This document shows positions 38,701 through 49,749 of a stretch of DNA of 64,000 bases, in pieces. The notes under the pieces were generated by a model. That model saw only the letters and a program-made list of their open reading frames with translations. It was not told the origin of the DNA and made no database searches. How positions within the stretch are numbered: position 1 is the first letter of the stretch; each line of letters starts with the position of its first letter. The stretch is from positions 11,036,001 through 11,100,000 of the forward strand of contig NC_088786.1 of assembly GCF_949628265.1 (NCBI RefSeq). Direction: 5' to 3'. The stretch comes from Cloeon dipterum. Its lineage: Eukaryota > Arthropoda > Insecta > Ephemeroptera > Baetidae. A program made the translations under genes and the position numbers.

Positions 38701-41700
38701 CCATTTTTTCTATACCATTCATCAGTTTCCAGTTTACTGTATCAATTATGATACCTTACTGGTCTGCTCCTTGAAATATTATAGTTATATTGCTCATATT
38801 ATGGTCTCAAATTATACTGTTTGAAAGGGAAAAACATCTAATTAAATTCATAGCCGGATTTGGAGCGTTTTGCCTTAATCGTGCTGCAGCCATAATATCG
38901 ACACGGTCTCCACGATTTTTTCGTACTTTCAGCAGCAGAGTCTCGCTTATTAAGCGAAACCAGTTCCCGGAGCTGATCAGAATGCTAATTTTGCCTAGCA
39001 CTTAAAGCCAATATAATACTTTATTTTGCACTCTACCCTACGTGACATTGGGGAATAATTTTTTTCCCTCGGATTTGCTCGACTCATTAGCATAAATATC
39101 AAACAAAAGATCCGTGCAGAGAGACGAGAATCACTTGGACGTAAATTTAAGTCGTGAGATGCGCGAGAAAGGAAGCGGCAATGCATCACTCCTTCTCGTT
39201 TGTCAAGCTGGAAATTAAATTACAGTCAAGGCAGAGGTCTAGGCTGTGCGAAAATAGTTTTGATTTAGTGACGTGCTTGCTAGGTGTTGAGATTCCGGAT
39301 AATTGGCTGTGCCTGTGATAAAATTTATGGTCAGCAACGCTTGTGTTTTTCTCGTGTAAAAGGCCCCTGAGATGGCACAAGAGAAGAAACCTGAGCGCGG
39401 GTATATAGTTTTGAAAGTAGCCATTTTGCCGGTGAAAAAGCGAGATATTATTAATTATTTTTACTGCTTCTCGCAGACGACGGCGCACAAAAAATTAAAT
39501 TCAGCTCACATATAATGGTTGCACGTGCAAGGATTCTGTTTACGAGGGTCGTTTTTCAAAAGCAATTATAATTTTCAGTTACATTCCCGGTTTTACGAGG
39601 AGCAGAAACGTCCATCTCTTAAGGTAAACAGACAGCACACAAATTTATTTCGATAAAGGGGCCTGGTATGGATACAAAAGATAAAATTGCAAAAATGGTT
39701 AGAATTCCTTTCTCGTGTTGTTTTTGTTGATTGGTCTTTGTAAGACAAAAGCTAAAAATCAGCGCGAGAATTCGACAGCAGCAACGATGTTTATACCGCA
39801 ACATGAATTGACCTGAGAAATGTTGATGTGGGAAATTTGTGCTGCCAAATTTCACCAACCTTTCTAATTTGCTCGTGAAATTTATAAAAGTTTATTGATC
39901 AGGTTATGGAGTAAAATTGAAGCGCAAATTGTGTGCAAAAATGCCATCAGCAGCCACCATTCTCGGGGTGATAAATGTAAAATTAAGCAACATATGGGCC
40001 TTGTCGATAAATATCGTGAAAAACGCACTCGCGGTAGAAAGTCGGTCTTTTATTACAATTCCACGCTTCGCGGCCAAAAATCTATGAACACGAAAGTAAA
40101 GTATAGAGAGCGAAGAGACACGAAAACACTCAATTTAAAGCACAGCTTACTTAGCGGATGGGACAAATATAAATAAACGGTGCTTTCTTCTAATTGCACT
40201 TTCGAGCAGAAGAAATAACAGTAGTAAAAAGCTTTTGCTACAACATTCGACAAAAGACAATCGTGACAGCCGACCGGATACGATAATTTATTCAGCGCGA
40301 ACGTGATTTTTTCACATTCTCACGACCTGTTCTTGGATGAGGTGTTTAAATGAAAATTAGCACACGTTTAAAGGAACAAAGGCCACGTCCAAAGTAAATT
40401 GCTTTTGGTGAGAAAACGCATTCAAATAATGCCGGCGGTCTAGCTTAGTGGACAGGACAGAGAATAGCTTTTCGCACTCGTTCATTTCTCGGACTGATTT
40501 TACTCGTGCTTAATCTAAATGACAACATATATTTTGTTATATTTCTAACGCAATAAATGCTGATTTGTCAGAAAACTACTCTATTTGTCTATTTGCTAGA
40601 CCCGCTTGAGGTAGCCAATAGTTGTTCTTGTATTTATATTTTTTCAAATTAGTCTAATTTGTTGCATGTTGAATAGGACCAAATAATGTAATACAATCAC
40701 GGACACTTTTAGCTTATTTCTGCTGTGGCTCTTATGATATATCCAAATGAGGATTTAAGGAAAACTCATTAAAATTTATTTGATAAATTAAAAGCGGAAA
40801 TTTTGGAAAGGTTAAAGACCAAATGTGAGAAAAAACAACTATACGCACTATATATATTAAACGAAAGGTAAAAAAAGGTTGCGGCTATTCCAAACATATA
40901 TTTTTCATTCTTATTGAATTTCTCTGTATACAATTTGTTATTTTGTTAGATCGATCATGAAATCGATTGAATGCTATTTTGAGGTATATTTTTATTAATT
41001 GTCTAACTTTTCGGCAAATCGCAAAAGTTCCTTTGTATGGCAAACTTCGATGATGCTGTGTGGTGTCACGATCGAGAGTCTTAAATGTTATTACAGGTGA
41101 AGCCATTGGGTCTTCGCCTCAAATCCCGCAGGACAGTATGTTAAAACTGGCCTGAGAGTGAATTATTGACGGTGGCAGGAGAACATACACAATGCGCAGG
41201 GCTTTTAGCTCTGGCGGGCAACAACCTTTGTCTCTCTCACTTTCTACTGACTCTGGCTCGTTGGGTACAGCGAGAGATAAGTATGTCACACTTTCTGCCG
41301 CGCTGTATACATAGATTGTGCATGCGTGCGCGAATAGAGTGTGCTGTGTTCCATTCGCATCCAGCCTCTGTGTCTGCTGGTGTCGGGATCAGCACCGAAT
41401 TTGTGTAATATATCGCCGCCGCCTCTGTCTCTCGTAGAAGCACGTTTCAAATTTAGCGCAGGCAGGCTCCGTCGGCGGCCGCCTGGGCAGGCGTCGGCTT
41501 TGTATTGCGATATTGGATGGCCCCTTTTGTTGCCTCAGACAGACTTGGGTTGTTATATTCTAAGCGATAGATTACACCGACCACTGGCGTAAGCAAGTAC
41601 TTAAGGCAAAATGGATGTAATGGAAAGCTGATTCGCCGCTGGCCAAAATTATTCAATCCTTTGGAATCTGCTTCAAGCAGGACCACTACGATAATGTTCA

Positions 41701-44700
41701 ATTTAGTATTTTTACACCAATTAAGAGAGGATATTAAGTGATCTTGGCCTGTTTTTAAACTGAACGAGTATGAAGTGAAATATGAGGGTCCGATTAATTA
41801 CGACCCTGGGAAGCACGTTGAATTTTATACTGGTTGCGATTCACAACGCTGGGAAATTTTGGGCCACTGCACGTGGAATTGATAATTTCACTTTCTTTGG
41901 TGAATAAATTTAAAGTAATATGAAAATATTGTTCCAGCCTTGTAGACAAATTTAACATAACAGTGATTTTTTTCTGTCGCGGTGAGGAAACATCCTGGGC
42001 GATACGCAACCATCCAACTTGAGGGCCAGCTTCCAGCTGCTATATATATAAGAAAACGCACCGCATTCCGATCGACACACCTGACTGAAAAGTTAAACCT
42101 CCTGGCAGCGAGTCAAAAAGACGAACAAAGAATATTGCTTCGCATCTCCTGAATTCCAAAGCACGCGCACCAACCACTATTCTTTTTCAATGTTCTTTTC
42201 TGTCAGTTGTACGCCAAGAGATCGAATCAATGAAAAGCACAAGCTGATCGAAACATGAAAGGCTTATTTTAATTGAAATGGAATAAATAAATATAAACCT
42301 AAAATGCAAAATTTTCAAATGCATGAGTGCTTTGCCGGCATACTTTGCAGTTTGATACAATCATCACTTGCCTTGGACTACTTTTGAGGCTGACAATACC
42401 TGCTCATTTTTCAATTAACACGTTTTAAATTCAATTGTGGAAATTAAAAGCAAGAGCGATTCTTGAATTAAGCCCCATGTAATTCCGCCAATGCTTGCTC
42501 AAGTTAGTAAAATTTCGCCGAGCACACAAGGCCGGGTGTAATTGTCGCTAAAAATTGGGTGAGCAAAACGGTTTTGTGAACTCCTCTGGAAGCACTCCAG
42601 GCGGATAAACTTGCCAAGCAGACGGAAAAAACAATTAGAAATGCGGCGTTTTAAATTGTATGAGCCGCTTGAACTCGGCGTTTAACACGGAGGGCCATAA
42701 ACTTGTCTCGAGCAGCTTTCCGCCGAGGGAATAATTTCCTATTTGGCCGACAGCAGCTTTTGGAAAGTAAAAGTTTCCACCGCGTGCTCACAGTGCACCA
42801 GATCAAAGGCTGTTAATTTTCGCGGCTGCGAACATACTCATGCCGCAAAGATGACGATAATAAATAATAATAGATTCTGCAAACGTTGCTGGAAGAGCTT
42901 TTTGGCTCAAAAGATTGCGTCCTCGCAGGTCGTTATCGAGCAGGTGAGATGCGTAGAGGGCGTTAAGCAACGTCGGAGGCAGCAGCACGCAACGACCCAC
43001 GCAAATTTAATCCATTATTACGTTGTTTATCAGCAGAGAATGACCGAAAACGCTCACTTTCAGCAGGCCACGTGATTATCTTACATCGTCTCGAGTGCAA
43101 TGCTATTATTTGCTTTTGCAAGGGTTATAATCACATGCACGCGTTCGTTGGGCAAGCAAACTTTACCGGCTCGGAACGACGACGCCGGCTTTTTGTGTCG
43201 AATGTGCATATTTTGTTGTGCGCCTATATTTTGACGTGAGTCAGGGTTTTCGTCCACTCGATTGCTTCATTATTAGCAGAACAATGAGCCTATTTGCACA
43301 TAATATCTTCGCTGCGCCTCGCCCGCGCGCGTGACAACAACCAACCTTCTGTTCGCCGCAAGTGTTTGGTGCTTGAATATGGATTCAAACGTGCAACTTA
43401 AGTGAAAACTTACGGCCGCACATTGTGAATTTTATGCATTAGGCAGTTACATTTAAATTCTAAGCGAATGTGAAAATGCTATGAATTTGTTTTAAAATGC
43501 ATATCTTTTTACGGTTGAGTAATAATTGTTGAATAATGTTGTACTTGACTCAGCAGATGAATTGATGTGCGAATAATGAGGTTAATTTGCATTTCGTAGA
43601 ATAACTGTATTTTTAACAGGTTTTCTGGATTTGCAAAAACAAAATTTAAACTTAATTAAGTTGGGCATAATACGAGCGCTTCCATTTTGTTCTGAAAATG
43701 TGCTTTTTGTAAGATATAAACTTGTTTTCAACTTCCTTTCATCTTTCCATCCTAAAAAGCCATGGGTCGTAGGTCTGAAATGAAGCATTTAGAACCTCAC
43801 AGTGATTTACACGGGCTATATTTCACGTTCGCACGCTCGGATGAGCTCTGAGGTACACGCAAAATTTGCTCGGCGCGAACATTTTCCTTTGAGCGCATCA
43901 ACTTTTATGAAAGCCCCAGCTTCCCCCTGCATCAGCAGCAGAAACAGTGTGTCTAGTGAAGCATCTGTCTGCCTGCGGCCGGAGAAGCAAAATGACCTTA
44001 TTCCAGCCTAGAGAGGGTGAAAAAAGTGAAAAATTCTCTCACGCACACCTCCTTGTTTTCAGTCGAAACAAGGAGCATGCAACCCTCGCGGTGTGTCCCG
44101 CCCCGCAACAAAACGATCTAATAAAGAGTTAAACGCGCAGTTTCGCGCTCAGCGGCCGAATATCATCAAACTGTAAATTAGAATGAGAATGCAACTGCGT
44201 GGACCACGAGTGTGTGGTGGCAGAGCAGCCACTGCGGCGTGGAATCATCTAGTTTGTCTAAATGCAGCCGGCGTGACCGCGCCAACAAACAACAAACTCT
44301 CTCGATCGCCGCTATTTGCATTAAAGCACTAAATTTAACTCCACAAATGCAAATGACTGATAATAGGCCCAAAATGAGAGCACGCATACATCATGCGATG
44401 GAATAAATTATGCCAGGTTGATTTAATAGGCTTCCTTTTTTCTGCTTCGAAGAGATAGGTTAATAAGGTGTGAAAAAACTGCAAGAATATCTAAAAAATG
44501 CGACTTGATCTTGCGGCAGACGCTTGCTTGGTTTTCTCACATCGACTGCATGCATATATATACAATTTCCAACGGGCATCCATATCTTTTCCCCCGACTA
44601 ATTGCAGTTCAGGAGCAAAAAATCTGAAAAGCAGCGTTCCCGGAATGCTGCTCTCTCATCATCTTCATCAGGGCTTGTCTTGCGGCAGGTGGGCGGTCGG

Positions 44701-46371
44701 TCGTACCGATGGAAAAAAGCGCGGCGCGGGTCGTCTTTCATCTCTCTCCGCGCGTAGATAGCGTGCAATGTACCCTTACACAAACATAATGGAGCCGGAA
44801 TATCTATCTGCTCCTCCTCATTTCGCGGCCGTGGGCAGTTTGTTAATTTCACTTTGCATCTCCAGCCGCGTAATAGCAGCAGTTCCATCGGCTCGGCTGT
44901 GATGTAAGGTATTAGCGGTTTCTGCAGCTGCGAGAGCGGGTTCCTCTGTGAGCACCCGCTCACCCGTAATGCGAGCACCGTCGCCCAGATCAATTTTGCG
45001 GCTCGTCACCGACGATGCGAAAATCATTCTTTTTTCTTTAATTTTGATGACGACTGCTTTGAAAGAAAGGTCTTTTCGTTTTTATTTTCTTCTGCACAAA
45101 TATGGCTGCACCTCTTGTGTATACACGAACAAGGAAAAGCGATGTCTGCTGACGCTTTATTATGTGCTTGAGCTAAAGGAATGAGTCAATTTATGTTACA
45201 TGTGTTGTGGGTTTTACTTGTGCAGCAGTGCGCTAAACAGTTTTTTCTTACACATTTCTGACTTGTCATTCTGAACTTCGGCAGTCTTTGGTGAACGGGC
45301 ATTTCCCGCTAACTAATCTTAATCATGAAGGGATTGTGCCAACATTTATCAAGATACATAGATCTATGCGCATTAATGAACACATGTCCATACAATTATT
45401 TCTGTTTGGATAACAATGCAGATTTAATGCCGAACAATGTTTGAAAATATTTAAACTCCAAACTCAAGTAAATTATTTATGACTCGAATATTATTTACCA
45501 AGAATTTTCAAGGTGACTCCAACTTTTTGCTATTGAATTCGTGGATCCGATTGATTTTAGGGGTACACCTCTGAGAAGTCTGAAAATGCCCAGTATGGGA
45601 CAATGACAAGAAGAAGATTTGTATGGCTGGCGTTTAATATACGAAATCACTGATATTATCATGGTTTAAGCTATAAAAAGCCCAGGAAATTTTTCTTTAT
45701 TTTGCAAGTTTTGCAATTTAGACCTCCGCTTTCCTAATTTTTCATTACAACGCGACATGTTGATATAACTCTTTTTGTGCTCGGCCCTTTGAAACTCATC
45801 CTTAATATATTATTACTTTCAACGAATCCCTTGAAATGTGATAATGGAATATAAAATATAACAAATCTAGTCCAGCTATATTAAGAATAAATTTTGTATC
45901 TACATGTTTTTGTCAGTTTTTCAAGCAACTGGTAATGAAAGTGACGATCATACAACCTTAAATTCAACATCAATTTGTGCAAAAGTAATACCATTCGCGG
46001 TTTTTTTCATCACACCCCAGCTTATCATGTCATAAAAATAAGTTTTGCTGTTTTAGCGGAAAAACCCCTGAATTAAATAGTTCAACGATGCATCAAATCA
46101 CATGGCACCTGGCTACTCTTTGAGCTTAAAGCGCAATCATGATCAAAAATCAAAGGCTGTCATTAACAGAGCGCAAAGCATATGAATCGAGAGATACAAA
46201 AGACGGCCCTCAAACGTACGGCAATGAAACGTACCGAGAGCAATGAGCAGGAAATTGGCAGATTGGCCAAGGATTCGATTTGCATATCGCACACGCAAAA
46301 CGAAAGTGAAACCGATGAGCGCTTACCCCTCCGCAGAGCAGGACCAGGAACAGAATGCGCGTCGCCACCAT
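29728..46371 (-). CDS. ZP-domain single-pass transmembrane protein, 412 aa
   Basis: Exons: 46371-46327 (signal peptide), 32404-32299, 32061-31928, 31862-31750, 31510-31401, 31021-30946, 30895-30633, 30416-30203, 29905-29728. All phases match and the total is 413 codons. The first exon encodes 15 residues (MVATRILFLVLLCGG) ending in phase 0, and exon 2 continues AALGQLVDKD, giving a normal cleavable signal. ZP-N cysteines: TATCKAG, TSNCMAV, DYCGVL, VITCGKAG. ZP-C cysteines: VKSCFAF, GCPLPGG, FQCDLAVCKGACPEPKC. A transmembrane helix (WLLWLCVAFGVLFLIMLIIN, about residues 293-316) precedes a ~95-residue tail with EKDPSIIEEYDPYRTW. Insect ZP proteins polymerise in apical extracellular matrix and link it to epithelial membranes. 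No RxKR/RxRR furin site is visible before the helix. I do not assign a fly orthologue. Confidence 0.87.
32405..46326 (-). other. 13.9-kb first intron of the ZP gene
   Basis: Between the signal-peptide exon and ZP exon 2. It contains many short open frames, all without domains or splice partners. GC-richer patches at 34.85-35.1, 37.7-38.4, 42.7-43.2 and 44.6-45.0 kb could be enhancers or unannotated promoters. At 35074-35093 a short ATG frame runs into a gtgagc donor on the plus strand, but nothing downstream confirms an exon. I see no gene. Confidence 0.5.
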
Positions 46372-49300
46372 CGTGTCGCTTCTTAGGGTGGCAGCCCCTG
46401 TCGTGCACAACCCTGGGTCTTTCGGTCGGTGGGAAGTTAACACTGGAATGCAGGTCGGGACGGCGGCTGCAGCACCAAGGTTCCGCAATGACTAACCGAC
46501 GTGAGCCAACCGACTCAATGGAAACAGCAGGTTCGCCCCCACGACTGCCGTCGACGCTGCCCACCTGAGAGCGGACCCTGAGCGGCATCTGCAGGAGGAT
46601 AGCGAAATTTGTCCGCACCTGACGCAGGTACACAGCCAGCAGCGAGGGGATTTAAAAATCGATAGGCCTGCGAAACAGGCTGTGCGATCATCCGCCGCAG
46701 ATTACGTTGCATCGGCCGCACCCCGAATTCCGGTCAATCTGCTAGCATGACATGACACCACATTTGCCATGTAATTTTGCATGCCTAGCGGGGTTTCGTA
46801 TTAATTTTAGCCAGCTTTCCGCCTGCTCTTCCTTGCAGGTGATTTTTTTCACCGGGATTTTAAAACTATGTTTATTGTTTCCGCTCAAACGCGAAAGAAG
46901 AAGGTTCTCGATAATTGTTAGGTAATATAAACAATTATATATTTAGTTTGGTGTCTCTGATATAGAGGTGATTAAATTATTTTACACAAATAGGAAAGAT
47001 GAAAACTAATGGAAATTTTATGAAGGTGCTAATAACACTAAATGTTTCTGAGCCTAACTTAGTTTTTTATAGATTTGCCTACCACTTAAAATAATATCCT
47101 AAAATTCAACTAGAAGTCAAAACTATTGAGTATGAATGCCTAGCGTTTAAAAAAAGACCCCGGTGCGGGATCAGTAACACGAGAGATGATCTTTTCTAGA
47201 CTGGGCTTCCTCCAATGAGGCCCGGTTTCACTAGTTGTTCGCTATCAGGGGGTCGCCCATCTCAAAAGAGGTGAAAAATTAACAACAACAAAAATTAGTG
47301 GCTCCGTGAACACCAATTAAAATTTACCTTTATTTAAATCAGCCAGCAGAGATGTCTTATATTTAAATTTTATTATAGCACTAGCACACAAGTGGTATTT
47401 GCGAGTCAACCCATTGCGCGACGGAATGGAAAACTTGGATCATTACAGCCAGCTCCCAAATAATATTATATTTCGTTGTGAATTTTCGAGTTGCCGGACA
47501 GGGAAGAGAGACCAAGCATGCGGCTCGCTTCACTGCGGGAACTCACTCGTATATGATATTTTAGTGCGACTTTTAAATAATATACGTTTCCTCTCTTGCA
47601 CACATTCAGCCGACAGTCAAACAACGAGACACAGCAAACAGGGGTATTGTGCTTTTATTTTACCTTATTAATTATACAATACGCTTACATGTCAGCGTAA
47701 TGGAAGCAGGGCGAGGCTGAGCAGGGCGTCTGAATTATTTCCTCCTTGATGAGGTCATTTATATTTTCGGACCAAAAGGCGTGTTTTCGTTATCAGTGTC
47801 CGAAAAAAACTTCCAACTGAAGATTTAGCTTTTGCTTGACCACTAAGTGTATTAATTTGCAATTTTTCCCGCAGTTTTCGTAATTTCAAACAAAATGCTT
47901 GATAATAACAAATTAGTTCAAGAGAGCTACTAGCAAAACAATGCCTTGCTACATAAGCAATCAACTATTAACCCTAATCGACTACGCACTTTTCTATTTG
48001 AAGGAAAAAATAAACACAGTGCAGTACTTGAGCTCTGCAGGCAGATTATACCACCCGCTGGTCTAAAGTCAAAGGTTTTGCTATTGGAGTGTATATTCAT
48101 TCCCCAGCCTAGCTTTGAAAACTTGACGGATGGGAATTTTAATGGTTAAAAAAATTTCTTGATTAGTGTTAATAGTGCGCTCTCCATAAAAGAAGCTAGC
48201 TCCATAATAAGGCGAAAATGCTCTCTACGTGCGCAGTCTCGTTGCTGTTGTGCCGGCGATAAAATACCCACGCAACTTGCATCAATATTAATGTGCAGGA
48301 ATGAATAAATTCTTGCTCGTAAAATGTGTTCAAGAACTGTTGCTTTGTCTTAACGTAAAGAGTCAGCAGTAATATAGCGCGTACCGAGAGTGCAAAGCTC
48401 GATAAAACTGAAACAGTTATGTGTACAAAAGCTGAGAGGACGCGGAAAAGGCTGTAATAAAAGCAACAAATAGGAGCAAATAGCACCGGTAAAATAAAGC
48501 AACAAAAATCAGACAGCGCCTGCTAAGTAAACGATGACAAGCACCCGCGACGCGCACGCGAGGGGAGTTTCGCACACACGGCGTTAGTTGCGGGGGTGTA
48601 CGCTACAGCGCTAAGGGTGGTGGATAATAGTATTGAGCGGTCACATGACCCATTGAGATGTGGAGTCTTGGTATCGATCAGGACGGCAGTAAGAGTGCAG
48701 CAGTCAACTCCACCGCTACCCTTAAACGACGCTCTTCAGGTGAGATAAAGCGTTGAAAGCGATGACTTGCGGGTGTGCTGATACCACCTCGCAGGTCGTC
48801 CGCCACCCTGAGGCTGCTCGAGAAGAGATTGCTCGAGCCGTGCCTCGATGGGACTTTTCGGGACTCGCTGCGGGCGCTCAAAAGGCCGCGCCTTTCGCTT
48901 GGGTTTTTCGCGGCTCTATAGATTCATTGACTGTCTTTCTGTCATTGCATGCTTTCGGCGCACTTCTCGCGTTGCTATCGGAAAACTGGTTCCTGACGCG
49001 CGTGCATCAGGCAAAGTGATGTCGGGAGAGCACGCGGTCAAGAGCTCGCTGATCGTGCTGAGACTCTTTACATCAAGTGAGTGAGAGAGAGTTCAACGAT
49101 CTCTGCGCAGGAGCGTATGCAAAACCCTTTCTTCGATTAGCTTTTCGGCTTGGTTTAAAAAATTTTCGGCCGGCGAGCAGCCACCCGCGGGGGCAGCAAT
49201 TGTGCGAGTTGCGACGAGAGCACACTAGCCAGAGATTTGTAGCAAAGATACGCGCGCGGACGAAAATCAATAAAACAGCAACCTCTCTCACACGCTCTCG

Positions 49301-49749
49301 CAAACACACACTGCGTCCATAAAAAGCGAAAAACTGACGAATGGCGGCTAATCCTGCTCGATGCGAAAGCAGCTTACTCGCCAAGCAGCTTGACCCCGTG
49401 CTCTGTTGACTGAATTGTGCGTGAAGCCCGAGCGAAGCTTTTGGACGCCTGCACACGGGCTGTAATTATAATCGAGCACAACAGAGTGTCGCGATGGGAG
49501 AGATTAAAACTTGACCTAGACTAGAAACTAATTATCAGCAATTTGTACCAGCTCGTTTAGCAGTTAACCCTAGAAAAAATCCGCTTTTTAATTTAGCTCT
49601 TTGTATGTGCGGCGCATTTAATAGCGCGCCTGTAGCACACACTCTAAAAATATTTTACTGCCACTCGAGTCCCTCGCGTAGCAAACAATTGCATTTGCAT
49701 AAAAACAACACACACACACACCATTAACCGAATCCTGCCTTTGCCGCAG
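46372..49749. promoter_or_regulatory. Divergent region between ZP and synapsin: ZP 5' UTR/promoter, repeat copy A, synapsin 5' UTR and promoter
   Basis: Just upstream of the ZP signal exon (46.37-46.75 kb) the sequence is GC-rich, as expected of a 5' UTR and promoter. Repeat copy A lies at 47134-47273. From 48.5 to 49.1 kb the sequence is GC-rich again and ends with a good donor (CATCAA|gtgagt, exon end 49076). With acceptor tttgccgcag (ends 49749) this suggests a synapsin 5' UTR exon and a 673-nt intron. Confidence 0.5.
47134..47273 (-). repeat. Structured dispersed repeat, copy A (shortened)
   Basis: Read on the minus strand: CACCTCTTTTGAGATG hairpin, GACCCC, CTGATAGCGAACAACT, hairpin CCTCATTGGAGG, hairpin GTCTAGAAAAGAT, CCGCACCGGGGTC, a T-run, AAACGCTAG, CATTC, then it diverges. 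It lacks about 50 nt between the core and the CCTC hairpin that copies B and C share. GACCCC can pair with GGGGTC to close the structure. Confidence 0.8.

Noticed and set aside
40438-40500. tRNA-like segment: TAGCTTAGTGG resembles a tRNA A box, with GTTCATTTC downstream
   Set aside because: No acceptor or anticodon stem pairing could be made and the B box lacks the GGTTCGA pattern.
46182-46568. 128-codon plus-strand frame opposite the ZP signal exon
   Set aside because: It is antisense to a phase-verified signal-peptide exon in a GC-rich 5' region; probably a shadow.
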